Part shown: piece by piece, positions 1 through 9,224 of the stretch
How positions within the stretch are numbered: position 1 is the stretch's first letter
Layout: each line of letters begins with the position of its first letter
Assembly (NCBI RefSeq): GCF_004402015.1
Contig: NZ_SOPW01000007.1
Location: 62,001-126,000 of the forward strand
Reading direction: 5' to 3'
DNA length: 64,000 nucleotides
Source of the DNA: Filobacillus milosensis
GTDB taxonomy: Bacteria > Bacillota > Bacilli > Bacillales > Alkalibacillaceae
Translations under genes and position numbers: made by a program
Notes under the pieces: generated by a model
Databases searched by the model: none
What the model saw: the letters and a program-made list of their open reading frames with translations, nothing else
What the model was told of the DNA's origin: nothing

Positions 1-1
1 T

Positions 2-1156
2 GATATGAACGGATATATTGAAGAGACCATTTCTGGACAGAAGATAGTTAAGACTTTCTCACAAGAAGATCGGGTTACTCAAACGTTTGAAGAGAAAAAT
101 GACAGTGTCATGCGTTCGAGTTTTTGGGCTGCTGCGATATCAGGTTTTATTCCAAAGCTCATGAACATGTTAAACTCCTTTAGCTTTGCGATTATCGCAC
201 TTGTTGGTGGTGTACTTGTTCTTAACGAGATGGCAACAGTAGGTACAATTATCATCTTTACAGAGCTTGCGCGACAATTCACTCGACCACTAAACGAACT
301 ATCCAACCAGTTCAACCAGTTGCTTTCTGCAGTTGCTGGTGCGGAACGTGTTTTTGACATTATCGATGAAGATAGTGAAGAGCTTGATGAAGGGGATGCC
401 ATTGAAATCGAAGAGCCCAATGGTCATATCGAATTCCGTGATGTTAGATTTTCTTATGATGAGGATGAGGAGGTTCTTAAAGGGATTTCATTTAATGCTA
501 AAGCCGGTGAAACAGTTGCATTCGTAGGGCATACAGGTGCAGGTAAAACAACGATTATTAATTTAATCTCTCGTTTTTACAATTATGATAGCGGACAGAT
601 TTTGCTTGATGGAACTGAAATTAAAGACATTAAACGATCAAGTTTAAGAAAACATATGGCGTTTGTATTGCAGGATGCCTTTTTATTCGAAGGAACGATT
701 CGTGAAAATATTCGTTACGGTCGGTTGGATGCGACTGATGATGAAATTGTTAAGGCGGCTAAAAACGCTAATGCTCACTCATTTATCATGAAGTTTTCTG
801 AGCAATATGATACGGTGCTCGACCCAGATGGTAGCGGAATCAGTCAGGGACAAATGCAGCTAATTACCATAGCACGTGCACTATTAGCTGATCCAACAAT
901 ATTAGTGCTAGATGAAGCGACCAGCAGTATAGATACAGTGACAGAGATCAAAATACAGGAAGCCTTGCAGAGACTGATGAAAGGCCGCACTAGCTTCGTC
1001 ATCGCGCACCGCTTAAACACAATTCAAATGGCGGATCAAATCATTATGATGGAGCACGGTCAAATTATTGAAAAAGGAACGCATCAATCATTGATTAAGC
1101 AAGGTGGACACTATGCTGATCTATATCAAAGTCAGCTAGATAATTTGGCAAAATAA
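2..1156 (+). CDS. ABC-type exporter, fused permease-ATPase, 5' end cut by window
   Basis: This is the C-terminal part of a membrane-spanning exporter half-transporter. The reading frame is open to the window edge, and the residues before the first ATG fit the inside of the transmembrane domain, so the true start lies upstream. About 120 residues of transmembrane domain are followed by a complete ATPase: Walker A GHTGAGKTT, an atypical signature GISQGQMQL in place of LSGGQ, and Walker B with catalytic Glu (ILVLDEATSSID), then the H-loop (AHRL). ISQGQ-type signatures are common in heterodimeric YheH/YfiC-type exporters, so a partner half-transporter probably lies upstream. The substrate cannot be told from sequence. 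Confidence 0.9.
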   Translation, partial: DMNGYIEETISGQKIVKTFSQEDRVTQTFEEKNDSVMRSSFWAAAISGFIPKLMNMLNSFSFAIIALVGGVLVLNEMATVGTIIIFTELARQFTRPLNELSNQFNQLLSAVAGAERVFDIIDEDSEELDEGDAIEIEEPNGHIEFRDVRFSYDEDEEVLKGISFNAKAGETVAFVGHTGAGKTTIINLISRFYNYDSGQILLDGTEIKDIKRSSLRKHMAFVLQDAFLFEGTIRENIRYGRLDATDDEIVKAAKNANAHSFIMKFSEQYDTVLDPDGSGISQGQMQLITIARALLADPTILVLDEATSSIDTVTEIKIQEALQRLMKGRTSFVIAHRLNTIQMADQIIMMEHGQIIEKGTHQSLIKQGGHYADLYQSQLDNLAK

Positions 1157-1160
1157 CTAA

Positions 1161-1270
1161 TTCCCCATAAAAATGAGAATTTCCCCATATATTTTTAAAA
1201 TTCCCCATAAAACAAATTTTTTCCCCATAAAACTTAAAAAGTCCCCATATATTAAAAAATTTCCCCATAA
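1161..1270. repeat. Phased array: six TTCCCCATA cores every 20 bp
   Basis: Cores begin at 1161, 1181, 1201, 1221, 1241 and 1261, exactly 20 bp apart. Five read TTCCCCATA and one GTCCCCATA. The 10-11 bp between cores is A/T-rich and not conserved. The array fills the gap between the exporter stop and the terminator of the facing gene. A second six-copy array with the same core is at 29776. Small ORFs running through it are artefacts. Confidence 0.95.
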
Positions 1271-1272
1271 AA

Positions 1273-1300
1273 AAGTGGCGAGACCAAAACCTCGCCACTT
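1273..1300 (-). terminator. Rho-independent terminator of the RsiV-like gene
   Basis: The 10-bp stem AAGTGGCGAG/CTCGCCACTT has an 8-nt loop. On the minus strand it is followed by a run of T, just after the stop of the gene at 1304-2071. Confidence 0.85.
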
Positions 1301-1303
1301 CCC

Positions 1304-2071
1304 TTATTTCAATCGCTTCTTCCACTCATCTTTAAACAATGCTTTAATCTCGTCATCCATTGGAATGTTAACTTCAGGCATGCCAGCTGCACCTGGAGTT
1401 ATTTCATATTTATCAAAAATAAAGCTTAAATTTCCATCTCTTATAAACATGTTTCCAAACAGATAATTTTGGTTGTTAACCCATTCTTCTAACTCGTCTT
1501 CAAATACACCTAATTCAGGTTGAGCTAAAAGCGCTTCCTGAACCTTTGGCATGATGACTTTACGAGCTTCCTTAATGTTTTTAAATAGATCTGCTTGTCT
1601 TATGATATGGTTCGACTCAAGATCAACCATCCAAACATGGCTAATTTGATTCACATTAGCTCCACCTGTGTAAAACTCTTCTTTAAAAACTAACGAATAT
1701 AACTGTTCGCCACTGGGGTAAATATCAAGGGAGACATATAAGCTTCCCGGACGTTCCTTACTGACATTATTACGAATATCAGATAAGAACTGCTTCTGAG
1801 TCCGCTGCATATAACCTTTAAAGAAATTGTTTAATCCACCTGATTCGAAAACCGGTAGCTCAAATTTGATTGTATAGAGCTCCTCTTTTTGATTCAAAGT
1901 TAATAATCGTATGCCCTCAAATTCTGTATCAACAATATCAAAATCATTCTCTTTGTCCACGTAAATTTCTTCTGCATTTGAAAAGACGCTTGAAAAAACA
2001 TAGCCCACAATTAAACTGATGATAAAAGCGACAACGAAATACTTAACGGTTTGTTTCGCATTATGATTCAT
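1304..2071 (-). CDS. RsiV-like (DUF3298) membrane-anchored extracytoplasmic protein
   Basis: The 255-aa protein has one N-terminal transmembrane segment (about residues 9-30) and an extracellular domain. The C-terminal stretch YEITPGAAGMPEVNIP is the hallmark of DUF3298, found in the anti-sigma factor RsiV (a lysozyme sensor) and in PdaC-type peptidoglycan deacetylases. No deacetylase domain and no neighbouring sigma factor are present, so a sensing or wall-associated role is only inferred. The start follows AGAGGAGTCGAT. The gene stands alone between a terminator and the glycerate kinase gene. Confidence 0.75.
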   Translation of the reverse strand: MNHNAKQTVKYFVVAFIISLIVGYVFSSVFSNAEEIYVDKENDFDIVDTEFEGIRLLTLNQKEELYTIKFELPVFESGGLNNFFKGYMQRTQKQFLSDIRNNVSKERPGSLYVSLDIYPSGEQLYSLVFKEEFYTGGANVNQISHVWMVDLESNHIIRQADLFKNIKEARKVIMPKVQEALLAQPELGVFEDELEEWVNNQNYLFGNMFIRDGNLSFIFDKYEITPGAAGMPEVNIPMDDEIKALFKDEWKKRLK

Positions 2072-2135
2072 ATCGACTCCTCTTTCTTCTTAAGTTGTAT
2101 ATTTTTAGTTAAACCAAGTTGAGGAGAAATATGCA

Positions 2136-3254
2136 TTAATGTTTAATCTCTTGATAAAAATGCATGATATTTTTTATTTGTTGATAAAGGAGTTCTTCAG
2201 CATTCTCGATTGCTTCACTTAGTGTTACAGGTCGATTGATAATTGAAAAGGTCGCTGAAAACGAATTTAGCAGCTGTTGATTTTGATCATCAATTGACCC
2301 TGATACTAATACAATTGGCACTTTACATTCATTAGCTATTTTCGCAGCCTGATATGGGGCTTTACCGGATAAAGTTTGTTCATCGCTTTGTCCCTCACCT
2401 GTGATGACTAAGTCACTTTTTATTATTGCCTCATTTAGATCATTCGTTTCGGCCACGAGCTCAGCTCCTGAAATGAGTTGGCCGCCAATAACTATTAATG
2501 CAAAGCCTAATCCTCCTGCAGCACCCGCACCTGAGTGTTTTATTAAACGATGATTAACTAATTCTCCAAAGTTGCTCAACCATTGATCAAGCTGTTCTAC
2601 TTGTTCATTATTTGCCCCTTTTTGAGGTCCAAACACATGACTTGCACCCTGCTTTCCACACAAAGGATTATTCACATCAGAAGCCACACGTAAATCTAAA
2701 TTTTGAATTCTACCATCTATCCCTGAAAGGTCAACTCGTTTTACATGTGCTAAATCACGACCATGAATCCCAATTTCATTGTCCTCATCATCATAAAACT
2801 TCCCACCTAAAGCCTGTAAAAAACCTAATCCTCCATCATTAGTAGCACTACCGCCTAAACCGATAACCACTTTGCGATAACCTTTATCCATTACCTCAAT
2901 CAACATCTCGCCAAGCCCATATGAGGTCGTATGTAGTGGATTTCTATGAGCTTTAGGAACCTGTGTCAATCCTGCTGTGTTGGCTACTTCAAGGAAGGCT
3001 ACTTGTTCATTTCCGTGTAGGCCGTAATAAGACTCAACTTGTTCACCTAAAGGTCCAGTAACTTGATGTTGAACTTTCTTACCATTTGTAGCGAAAACAA
3101 GTGCTTCAACAGTTCCTTCACCACCATCTGCCATCGGCTTTTGTTCAATAATGGCATCAGATATAACATCGCGACAAGCACGTTGAATGACTTCGCTTGC
3201 ACGTTGAGCAGAGATACTCCCTTTAAAGGAATCCGGGCAAACAGTAATTCTCAC
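2136..3254 (-). CDS. Glycerate kinase (GarK/GlxK family)
   Basis: Phosphorylates D-glycerate using ATP, feeding it into glycolysis. The 372-aa protein shows the family N terminus ITVCPDSFKGS, the nucleotide/substrate loops GGSATNDGG and SGAGAAGGLGFAL, and VITGEGQSDEQTLSGKAP near the C terminus. I chose the GTG at 3254 because AAGGTGGG lies seven bases upstream and it gives the family's usual length and N terminus. A longer in-frame ORF up to 3338 would run into the terminator of the next gene. Confidence 0.93.
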   Translation of the reverse strand: MRITVCPDSFKGSISAQRASEVIQRACRDVISDAIIEQKPMADGGEGTVEALVFATNGKKVQHQVTGPLGEQVESYYGLHGNEQVAFLEVANTAGLTQVPKAHRNPLHTTSYGLGEMLIEVMDKGYRKVVIGLGGSATNDGGLGFLQALGGKFYDDEDNEIGIHGRDLAHVKRVDLSGIDGRIQNLDLRVASDVNNPLCGKQGASHVFGPQKGANNEQVEQLDQWLSNFGELVNHRLIKHSGAGAAGGLGFALIVIGGQLISGAELVAETNDLNEAIIKSDLVITGEGQSDEQTLSGKAPYQAAKIANECKVPIVLVSGSIDDQNQQLLNSFSATFSIINRPVTLSEAIENAEELLYQQIKNIMHFYQEIKH

Positions 3255-3322
3255 ACTAAAACCCACCTTTGTCATGTTTTTTATAATATAAAACTTATCT
3301 TTCTTTTTGTCCAAAAAGAGAA

Positions 3323-3352
3323 AAACGAACGCGCACATAGCACGTTCGTTTC
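3323..3352 (-). terminator. Terminator of the BCCT transporter gene
   Basis: AAACGAACGCGC pairs with GCACGTTCGTTT (one mismatch, 5-6 nt loop). On the minus strand the stem ends in TTTTTCTC, directly after the transporter stop. Confidence 0.8.
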
Positions 3353-3356
3353 AAAT

Positions 3357-4916
3357 TTATTCTTCTTCGCGATTCATTTTTGCTCTCGCTTTTTCAATAC
3401 GTTGATGACGTTTGATTTCCCGTTTAGATATAGGAATCGTTTCCCTTTTCAGTAGCCGTACGATGGCCAATAGCATAATGAGCATGATGACCGTAAACGG
3501 TAAAGCTGAAACGAGCGATGCAGTTTGTAAAGCGTCCAACCCACCAGCAAGAAGTAAAACACCAGCGATGGCAGAAATCAGGATTCCCCATATAAATTTA
3601 TGAACCATAGGTGGGTTTGTGGTCCCTCTAGCCGTCATACTACCTAAAATATATGACGCAGAGTCTGCTGAAGTTACTAAAAACGTAAAAATAAGCAACA
3701 ACGACAATGCTGATAAAATGGTGGTCATTGGAATATGATTATAGACTTGGAATAGGGCTACTGTAATATCATTATTTACAGCTTCAGCTATTCCTGCATT
3801 CATATTCAAATCCGCATTGAGCGCTGTACCACCAAATGCCGCAATCCATACACAAGCAATTAGTGGTGGTACAACCATTACACCTAATATAAATTCACGA
3901 ATCGTACGACCTTTAGATACTCGTGCTACAAATGCCCCAACAAACGGTGACCAAGCGATTACCCAAGCCCAATAGAATACCGTCCAGTCTCGAACCCACG
4001 TGCCACCTTTATACGGCTGCAGTCTGAAACTGTACTGAATAAAGTTCGTAATATAATCACCAATTCCAAGTGTTAATGCTTTTAATATAAACACTGTTGG
4101 ACCAGCTATAAGTACAACAACCAATAGTAATAAACATAAACCAAGATTCACATTACTTAGATATTTGATCCCTTTATCGAGACCAGTGAATGTTGATGCC
4201 ATATAAGCAATAAACATGATGGCAATTATCACTATTTGAACCCAAATGGATGATGGAATATTAGAGATTGTAGTTAAGCCACCATTCATTTGCAGAACAC
4301 CCAGACCTAAGGAGGTCGCTACACCCATTACAGTTGCAATAACTGCAAGTATATCAATGGTATTTGTAACAATAGGTTTCTTACCTGTGACAGGTTCCAT
4401 CGCTTTTGAAATCAAACCAGCATCCCTGCGACGGAACTGCATAAATGCAACGACTAAACCAACAATCGCAAAAACAGACCATTGGCTGATTCCCCAGTGG
4501 AAGAAGGAATAGCCCATGGCGACTCGAGCTGCTTCTTCAGTTTGAGCTTCTGTACCTTCAAATGGTGTTTCAAAGAAGTGAGACATCGGCTCTGCCACAC
4601 CCCAGAACACTAGACCAGCGCCGAAACCTGCTGAAAACAGCATTCCGATCCATGTAAAAAACGGATAATCAGGACGTTCATCTTCTCCACCTAGTCTAAT
4701 CTTCCCATATTTACTAAATGCTAAGATCGCTAAAAATAAGACCAAAATAAACACAGCTAATAAGTAAAACCAGCCAAAATTCGAAGTTGTAAATAAAAAG
4801 AGCTTTTCTGCTACAGCTCCAAATTGCTTTGGCATAATAGCTCCAAGTACTACTAATATTGAAATGACAATGGCTGATACATAAAAAACTGGGTTGTTAA
4901 AATTTTTACTGTTCAT
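3357..4916 (-). CDS. opuD: BCCT-family betaine/choline/carnitine transporter (OpuD-like)
   Basis: Na+-coupled uptake of glycine betaine or related trimethylammonium solutes, an osmoprotection function. The 519-aa protein has twelve predicted membrane spans. It carries the family glycine stretch GMLFSAGFGAGLVFWG, the aromatic substrate-box region (VRDWTVFYWAWVIAWSPFVG), and the RTIREF stretch. The C-terminal tail is charged (KREIKRHQRIEKARAKMNREEE), as in osmosensing members. It is a single-gene unit, and the exact substrate is not determinable. Confidence 0.93.
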   Translation of the reverse strand: MNSKNFNNPVFYVSAIVISILVVLGAIMPKQFGAVAEKLFLFTTSNFGWFYLLAVFILVLFLAILAFSKYGKIRLGGEDERPDYPFFTWIGMLFSAGFGAGLVFWGVAEPMSHFFETPFEGTEAQTEEAARVAMGYSFFHWGISQWSVFAIVGLVVAFMQFRRRDAGLISKAMEPVTGKKPIVTNTIDILAVIATVMGVATSLGLGVLQMNGGLTTISNIPSSIWVQIVIIAIMFIAYMASTFTGLDKGIKYLSNVNLGLCLLLLVVVLIAGPTVFILKALTLGIGDYITNFIQYSFRLQPYKGGTWVRDWTVFYWAWVIAWSPFVGAFVARVSKGRTIREFILGVMVVPPLIACVWIAAFGGTALNADLNMNAGIAEAVNNDITVALFQVYNHIPMTTILSALSLLLIFTFLVTSADSASYILGSMTARGTTNPPMVHKFIWGILISAIAGVLLLAGGLDALQTASLVSALPFTVIMLIMLLAIVRLLKRETIPISKREIKRHQRIEKARAKMNREEE

Positions 4917-5010
4917 ATGATCCTCCTATATTCATCCGTAATGTTGTTTAACTTACTAATTCCCAAAAATTTTCAAAGTCAAACAGCCGGACATATGAAC
5001 AGAAGAGTTT

Positions 5011-5733
5011 TTATAACACTTTCTCTAAAAAGTCTCGTGCACGCTCGGTCTTTGCAGAGGAGAAAAACTCTTCTGGTTTTGCTTCCTCTACTATTTTGCC
5101 GTAATCCATAAAAATAATTCGGTCAGCTACCTCTCTTGCGAAACCCATTTCATGAGTCACGACAACCATTGTCATTCCTGAATTTTCTAACGACTTAATA
5201 ACATCTAATACTTCTTTAACCATTTCCGGATCTAAGGCTGATGTTGGTTCATCAAATAACATAACCTCAGGTTCCATAGCTAAGGCACGTGCAATCGCCA
5301 CACGCTGTTTTTGGCCGCCAGATAAGCTATTAGGATAAGCCTGAGCTTTGTCACTTAAACCAACTTTCGTCAAAAGTTCCTGAGCTTTTTCCTCAGCTTC
5401 CGTCTTGGATAGTCCTCTCACAGTCATAGGAGCATACGTGAGATTGTCGATGACTTTCATATGTGGAAATAGATGAAAATGCTGAAACACCATACCAATT
5501 TTTTGTCTTATATTTAAAATATTTGTCTTTGGATCAGTAATGTCCTCACCATCAATCCAGATATGACCATCACTTGGAGACTCTAATAAATTTATGCACC
5601 TCAAGAAGGTCGATTTACCTGAGCCAGACGGTCCTATAACGGCAACGACTTCTCCCGGGTCAATAGAAGTGTTTATTTCTTTTAACACTTCTAAGTTGCC
5701 AAAACTTTTATGCAAATTCTCCACTTTAATCAC
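5011..5733 (-). CDS. glnQ: Polar amino-acid ABC transporter ATPase (GlnQ family)
   Basis: Energises the importer made with the two upstream genes. The 240-aa protein has Walker [10 protein letters not shown], signature [15 protein letters not shown], Walker [14 protein letters not shown], and the H-loop TH followed by [11 protein letters not shown], typical of the GlnQ/HisP subgroup. The start overlaps the permease stop by 8 bp, indicating translational coupling. It is the third gene of a three-gene operon read from 7171 down to 5011. Confidence 0.93.
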   Translation of the reverse strand: MIKVENLHKSFGNLEVLKEINTSIDPGEVVAVIGPSGSGKSTFLRCINLLESPSDGHIWIDGEDITDPKTNILNIRQKIGMVFQHFHLFPHMKVIDNLTYAPMTVRGLSKTEAEEKAQELLTKVGLSDKAQAYPNSLSGGQKQRVAIARALAMEPEVMLFDEPTSALDPEMVKEVLDVIKSLENSGMTMVVVTHEMGFAREVADRIIFMDYGKIVEEAKPEEFFSSAKTERARDFLEKVL

Positions 5734-6385
5734 TCTGTCTCAACCTCCGTTCTACCAGTTTGCCAAGTAAAGTTAAAATCATGACCATAATATAATAAAT
5801 GGTTCCCACAAATAATAATGGTTCAAAATTACGATATAAATCAGCACCGACCACTTGCGCACGACGCATTAAATCCAGGTAGTTAATGACAGAGACAATC
5901 GCTGATTCCTTAGTTAACGTAATAAATTCATTCATCAAAGCCGGCAAAATATTTTTCATTGCCTGTGGCAAAATAATTTTTACCATCGTTTGGCTATACG
6001 GAATCCCTAAAGCCTGAGCCGCTTCTAGTTGTCCTTTATCAACTGCCTGAATACCTGCACGTATAATTTCAGAGACATACGCAGAGGAATTTAAACCAAA
6101 TGTTAAAACAGCTGCTAAAAAGGGGGATACATCATAATCCAGCAATTGAGGAATCCCGTAAAATACAATCATTAATTGTAAAATCAAAGGCGTTCCACGA
6201 AATACCGATGTATAAAAATCAGCAATCCATTTTAAAAACTTTTTATTACTAATTTTAATTAAAGCTATTAAAGCACCTATAAAAAAACCTAAAATAATTG
6301 ATATAATGACAAATCCTAATGTTACCCATATTCCTTCAAGCATAAAAGGAATATAAGGCACGATTTGGGTAAAATCCAAATTCAT
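5726..6385 (-). CDS. Polar amino-acid ABC transporter permease (HisM/GlnP family)
   Basis: The 219-aa membrane subunit has about five spans. It carries the EAA coupling motif [22 protein letters not shown] and the typical [15 protein letters not shown] stretch. It follows the binding-protein gene by 27 bp and overlaps the ATPase gene, so it is the middle gene of the operon. Start by GAGGTGATTAAGGC. As there is a single permease, the complex is probably a homodimeric membrane pore. Confidence 0.92.
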   Translation of the reverse strand: MNLDFTQIVPYIPFMLEGIWVTLGFVIISIILGFFIGALIALIKISNKKFLKWIADFYTSVFRGTPLILQLMIVFYGIPQLLDYDVSPFLAAVLTFGLNSSAYVSEIIRAGIQAVDKGQLEAAQALGIPYSQTMVKIILPQAMKNILPALMNEFITLTKESAIVSVINYLDLMRRAQVVGADLYRNFEPLLFVGTIYYIMVMILTLLGKLVERRLRQSD

Positions 6386-6412
6386 GCCTTAATCACCTCA
6401 ATTCTATATTTA

Positions 6413-7171
6413 TTATTCGTCGAGTTCCCATTTCTCTTCTAATTCTGCAATCGTTCCATCTTCTAAGAATTGTTCAATAACTTCACTAACATCCGCTTGT
6501 AATTCACTGTCTTTTGGAAAGGCTACTGCCATACCTGGTGCTACTGTGGTAGGATCATCAAATCCTGTTAAGCCCTGTTCTTCGATATAGCCTTCTGCTA
6601 CACTTTTATCCATGTAACCAACATCAATACGACCTGTTTTAAGTTCCTGAATTAAAGTAGATGCCTGGTTTATTGTTTTTAATTCAAAGTTATACTCTTC
6701 CTGAAGCTTCTCAGCACCCTCTTGTTGAATCGTACCTAATTGAACTCCTACCGTTTTACCTTCTAAATCTTCAAGACTATGAATCTCTGAATTTTTATTA
6801 GTTATAAACATCTCACCCGAATGATGATACTCCGTTGAAAAGTCCACGTTTTGTTTACGTTGATCAGTTGCTGACATACCTGCCATCACAAAATCAACAC
6901 GATCAGATTGAAGTGCTCCAATTAGACCGTCGAACTTCATATCTTTTATCTCCAGTTCATAACCCAGCTCATCAGCAATTTTATGAGCTAAGTCAATATC
7001 AAACCCTTCAAACTCTCCCTCTGGTGTAAATGATTCAAATGGTGGAAAGTCGGCTGACGTTCCCATGACTAAAGTCTCCTGTTCCTCAGAAGCTCCTTCA
7101 CTTGTTCCACATGCTGCTAAAACCATTAATAGAATCATAGATAATCCCGCAAAACCTACTTTTTTAAACAT
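6413..7171 (-). CDS. Polar amino-acid ABC transporter substrate-binding lipoprotein
   Basis: The lipobox LMVLAACG (Cys about residue 21) anchors a family-3 solute-binding protein of 252 aa. The SBP_bac_3 signature is present: DFPPFESFTPEGEFEGFDIDLAHKIADELG, with the later FDGLIGAL and VGVQLGT stretches. First gene of the operon; it should catch the amino acid outside the cell for the permease/ATPase pair. The substrate (Gln, cystine, Arg or other) cannot be assigned from sequence alone. Confidence 0.93.
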   Translation of the reverse strand: MFKKVGFAGLSMILLMVLAACGTSEGASEEQETLVMGTSADFPPFESFTPEGEFEGFDIDLAHKIADELGYELEIKDMKFDGLIGALQSDRVDFVMAGMSATDQRKQNVDFSTEYHHSGEMFITNKNSEIHSLEDLEGKTVGVQLGTIQQEGAEKLQEEYNFELKTINQASTLIQELKTGRIDVGYMDKSVAEGYIEEQGLTGFDDPTTVAPGMAVAFPKDSELQADVSEVIEQFLEDGTIAELEEKWELDE

Positions 7172-7300
7172 GTATATTCCCCTCCCAAAGTTGTATATTT
7201 ATACGAATAAATGCATATTAACACATAGATATGCACAATCATAGTTTTTTATTAAAAATAAAACTATTCAGATTATTGGAAGGGGTTACCTAAAACACAA

Positions 7301-7335
7301 AAAAACAGCAAGCTGAAATTCAGCTCGCTGTTTTT
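7301..7335 (-). terminator. Terminator of the SsuABC-like operon
   Basis: ACAGCAAGCTG pairs with CAGCTCGCTGT (one internal mismatch) around a 5-nt loop, flanked by an A-run and TTTTTG, so it could act on both strands. It lies just after the stop of the binding-protein gene at 7347. Confidence 0.8.
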
Positions 7336-7346
7336 GTTTGTATATC

Positions 7347-8414
7347 TTATTCATATTCCCCTATAATCTCTAAAACTTCTTCTACTAATGACGTATCAAC
7401 AGCTTGATCAAAATCTAACTCACCTTTTATAGCACCATTTGCCTTATATACTTCATATTGGTTTTTAATATCGTCTACAAACATTTGACCGTTCGGATTT
7501 AACCCTGTCACACCAACTTTTTTCCAAATCTCTGGATCTTTTAACGCTGTATAGTCCGTCATGATTTCGATGACTCGATCAAGGTCTCCATTTTCTTTGA
7601 TAAAGGCATCATTATAATCACGCACACCTTTCAAGTAGGCTGCCATAAAACGTTTAGCAACTTCTCGTTCTTCTCCTAGAAATTTAGGCGAACCTAATAC
7701 CATGGCAATTTGTGCTTCAGGAGCATAATCGGTTGCATCCCCAAATCGAACATGTAAACCTTGAGACTCTCCTTGCGTAATTAGCGGTTCAATTTGTAAA
7801 GCAGCATCTATTGACTCATTCCCCATAGCCGCTAACATGTTGCCGAAATCAGACATTAAAACAGTTTCAACATCATCCCGTGTTAGGCCAGCGTATTTCA
7901 ACATTTCCCCAAAAATGTAATCATCCACTGCGTTCTGACTAGATACGGCAATTTTTCTTCCTTTAAAGTCTTCATAACTTGTGATTTCTTCTTGAAGGTC
8001 TTCACGAATTACAAATGTGAAATATGAGCTTCCTTCATTGTTATGCCCTTTATCAGCAATCATACGTACATCGATACCTTGAGCGATCGAGTTAAAAAAT
8101 GAAGCTGTCGAAATACCACCTGCGACATCCACTTCACCTGCTGCTAGTGCCGGTAACATCTCGTCACTATTACTAAACGTCGCAAATTTAACTTCTATAT
8201 TATAATCTTCGAAGTAACCCATTTCATTTGCAATATAGAAGCCAGCCCCGGATGCCGCTCCATCTTCAGCAATTACTACAGTCGCTCTCTCTTCTAAAGG
8301 CTCAAGTCCTTCTTCTGTTTCATTTCCTGAACCTTCTTTAACTTCGTGATCACTACACGCACCTAACACCAAAACCAATGCCAAAAGCGGAAGCGCAAAC
8401 CACTTTTTAAACAT
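7347..8414 (-). CDS. SsuA/NMT1-type ABC substrate-binding lipoprotein
   Basis: The lipobox VLVLGACS precedes an NMT1/SsuA-like periplasmic-fold domain: GAGFYIANEMGYFEDYNIEVKF, then LAAGEVDVAGG, a stretch typical of binding proteins for sulfonates, nitrate or thiamine precursors. I place the start at ATG 8414 (355 aa) because AGAGGTAG sits eight bases upstream; an ATG two codons earlier overlaps the ribosome site. Last gene of the three-gene operon. There is no TPP riboswitch here, so the ligand is unknown. Confidence 0.9.
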   Translation of the reverse strand: MFKKWFALPLLALVLVLGACSDHEVKEGSGNETEEGLEPLEERATVVIAEDGAASGAGFYIANEMGYFEDYNIEVKFATFSNSDEMLPALAAGEVDVAGGISTASFFNSIAQGIDVRMIADKGHNNEGSSYFTFVIREDLQEEITSYEDFKGRKIAVSSQNAVDDYIFGEMLKYAGLTRDDVETVLMSDFGNMLAAMGNESIDAALQIEPLITQGESQGLHVRFGDATDYAPEAQIAMVLGSPKFLGEEREVAKRFMAAYLKGVRDYNDAFIKENGDLDRVIEIMTDYTALKDPEIWKKVGVTGLNPNGQMFVDDIKNQYEVYKANGAIKGELDFDQAVDTSLVEEVLEIIGEYE

Positions 8415-8420
8415 ATACAT

Positions 8421-9218
8421 CTACCTCTCATTTTTTGTTCTGGATTCCTGCACTTCAGTTTGCAGGTGTTTCCAAATTTTTAGGAAAATCTCAGCTGTAT
8501 TAGGATCTGACCTTACCTGTGTCATCTGACGAGGCCGAGGCAGGTCAATTTTCACTTCTTCTTTTATTGTTCCAGGTTGTGAACTCATTAAAAATATACG
8601 GTCACTGAGTAAAATGGCTTCATCAATACTGTGCGTAATGAATATGACCGTTTTTTTCGTTTCCTCCCAAATTGAAAGTAATTCCTCTTGTAAAATGAAT
8701 TTATTTTGTTCATCCAATGCTGCAAATGGTTCATCCATTAATAATATTTCTGGATCATTTGCAAAAGCACGAGCGATACTTACGCGCTGCTTCATACCAC
8801 CTGATAGCTCTTTAGGGTAAAGCTTCGCATAAGGCGTAAGCCCAACCTTTCTTAAGTATGTCTTCGTGCGTTCATTAATCAGTTTTTTCGGTGCATGACG
8901 CATCCTTAAACCTAGAGACACATTTTCCTCTACAGTCATCCATGGAATAACGCCTTGTTCTTGAAAGACCATTGATTGTAACGGACGATCTGTTCCGCTA
9001 TTGTTTATTTGATGTTCACCTGAGCTTGATTTTTCCAAACCGGCTAAAATTCTGAGTAGAGTTGTTTTCCCACATCCGCTTGGTCCTAAGATACAAATAA
9101 ACTCTCCATCTTTTATCGATAGGTTTATATCCTCCAGGGCCATGACGCGCTCTTTATGTTTAAGGAACACTTTAGTTAACTGATTCACACGAATTTTTTC
9201 TTGATTAGGCAACGTCAT
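8421..9218 (-). CDS. SsuB/TauB-type ABC transporter ATPase
   Basis: The 265-aa ATPase has Walker A GPSGCGKTTLL, signature LSGGMKQRVSIARAF, Walker B ILLMDEPFAALDEQ and the H-loop THSIDEA, all of the nitrate/sulfonate/taurine subgroup. It lies between the permease (6-bp gap upstream) and the binding protein. The ATG at 9218 is very close to AGGAGGG; the in-frame TTG at 9212 has better spacing and may be the true start. Confidence 0.92.
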   Translation of the reverse strand: MTLPNQEKIRVNQLTKVFLKHKERVMALEDINLSIKDGEFICILGPSGCGKTTLLRILAGLEKSSSGEHQINNSGTDRPLQSMVFQEQGVIPWMTVEENVSLGLRMRHAPKKLINERTKTYLRKVGLTPYAKLYPKELSGGMKQRVSIARAFANDPEILLMDEPFAALDEQNKFILQEELLSIWEETKKTVIFITHSIDEAILLSDRIFLMSSQPGTIKEEVKIDLPRPRQMTQVRSDPNTAEIFLKIWKHLQTEVQESRTKNER

Positions 9219-9224
9219 TCCCTC

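Noticed and set aside
1161-1270. The phased arrays as CRISPR arrays
   Set aside because: Cores are only 6-9 bp, the pitch is 20-21 bp and no cas gene is present.
1095-1466. Small ORFs on both strands crossing the first TTCCCCATA array
   Set aside because: The 20-bp period is not a multiple of three, no ribosome sites exist and the frames exist only because the repeats lack stops.
3255-3338. N-terminal extension of the glycerate kinase
   Set aside because: It overlaps the BCCT terminator, lacks a ribosome site, and the family N terminus begins at the GTG at 3254.
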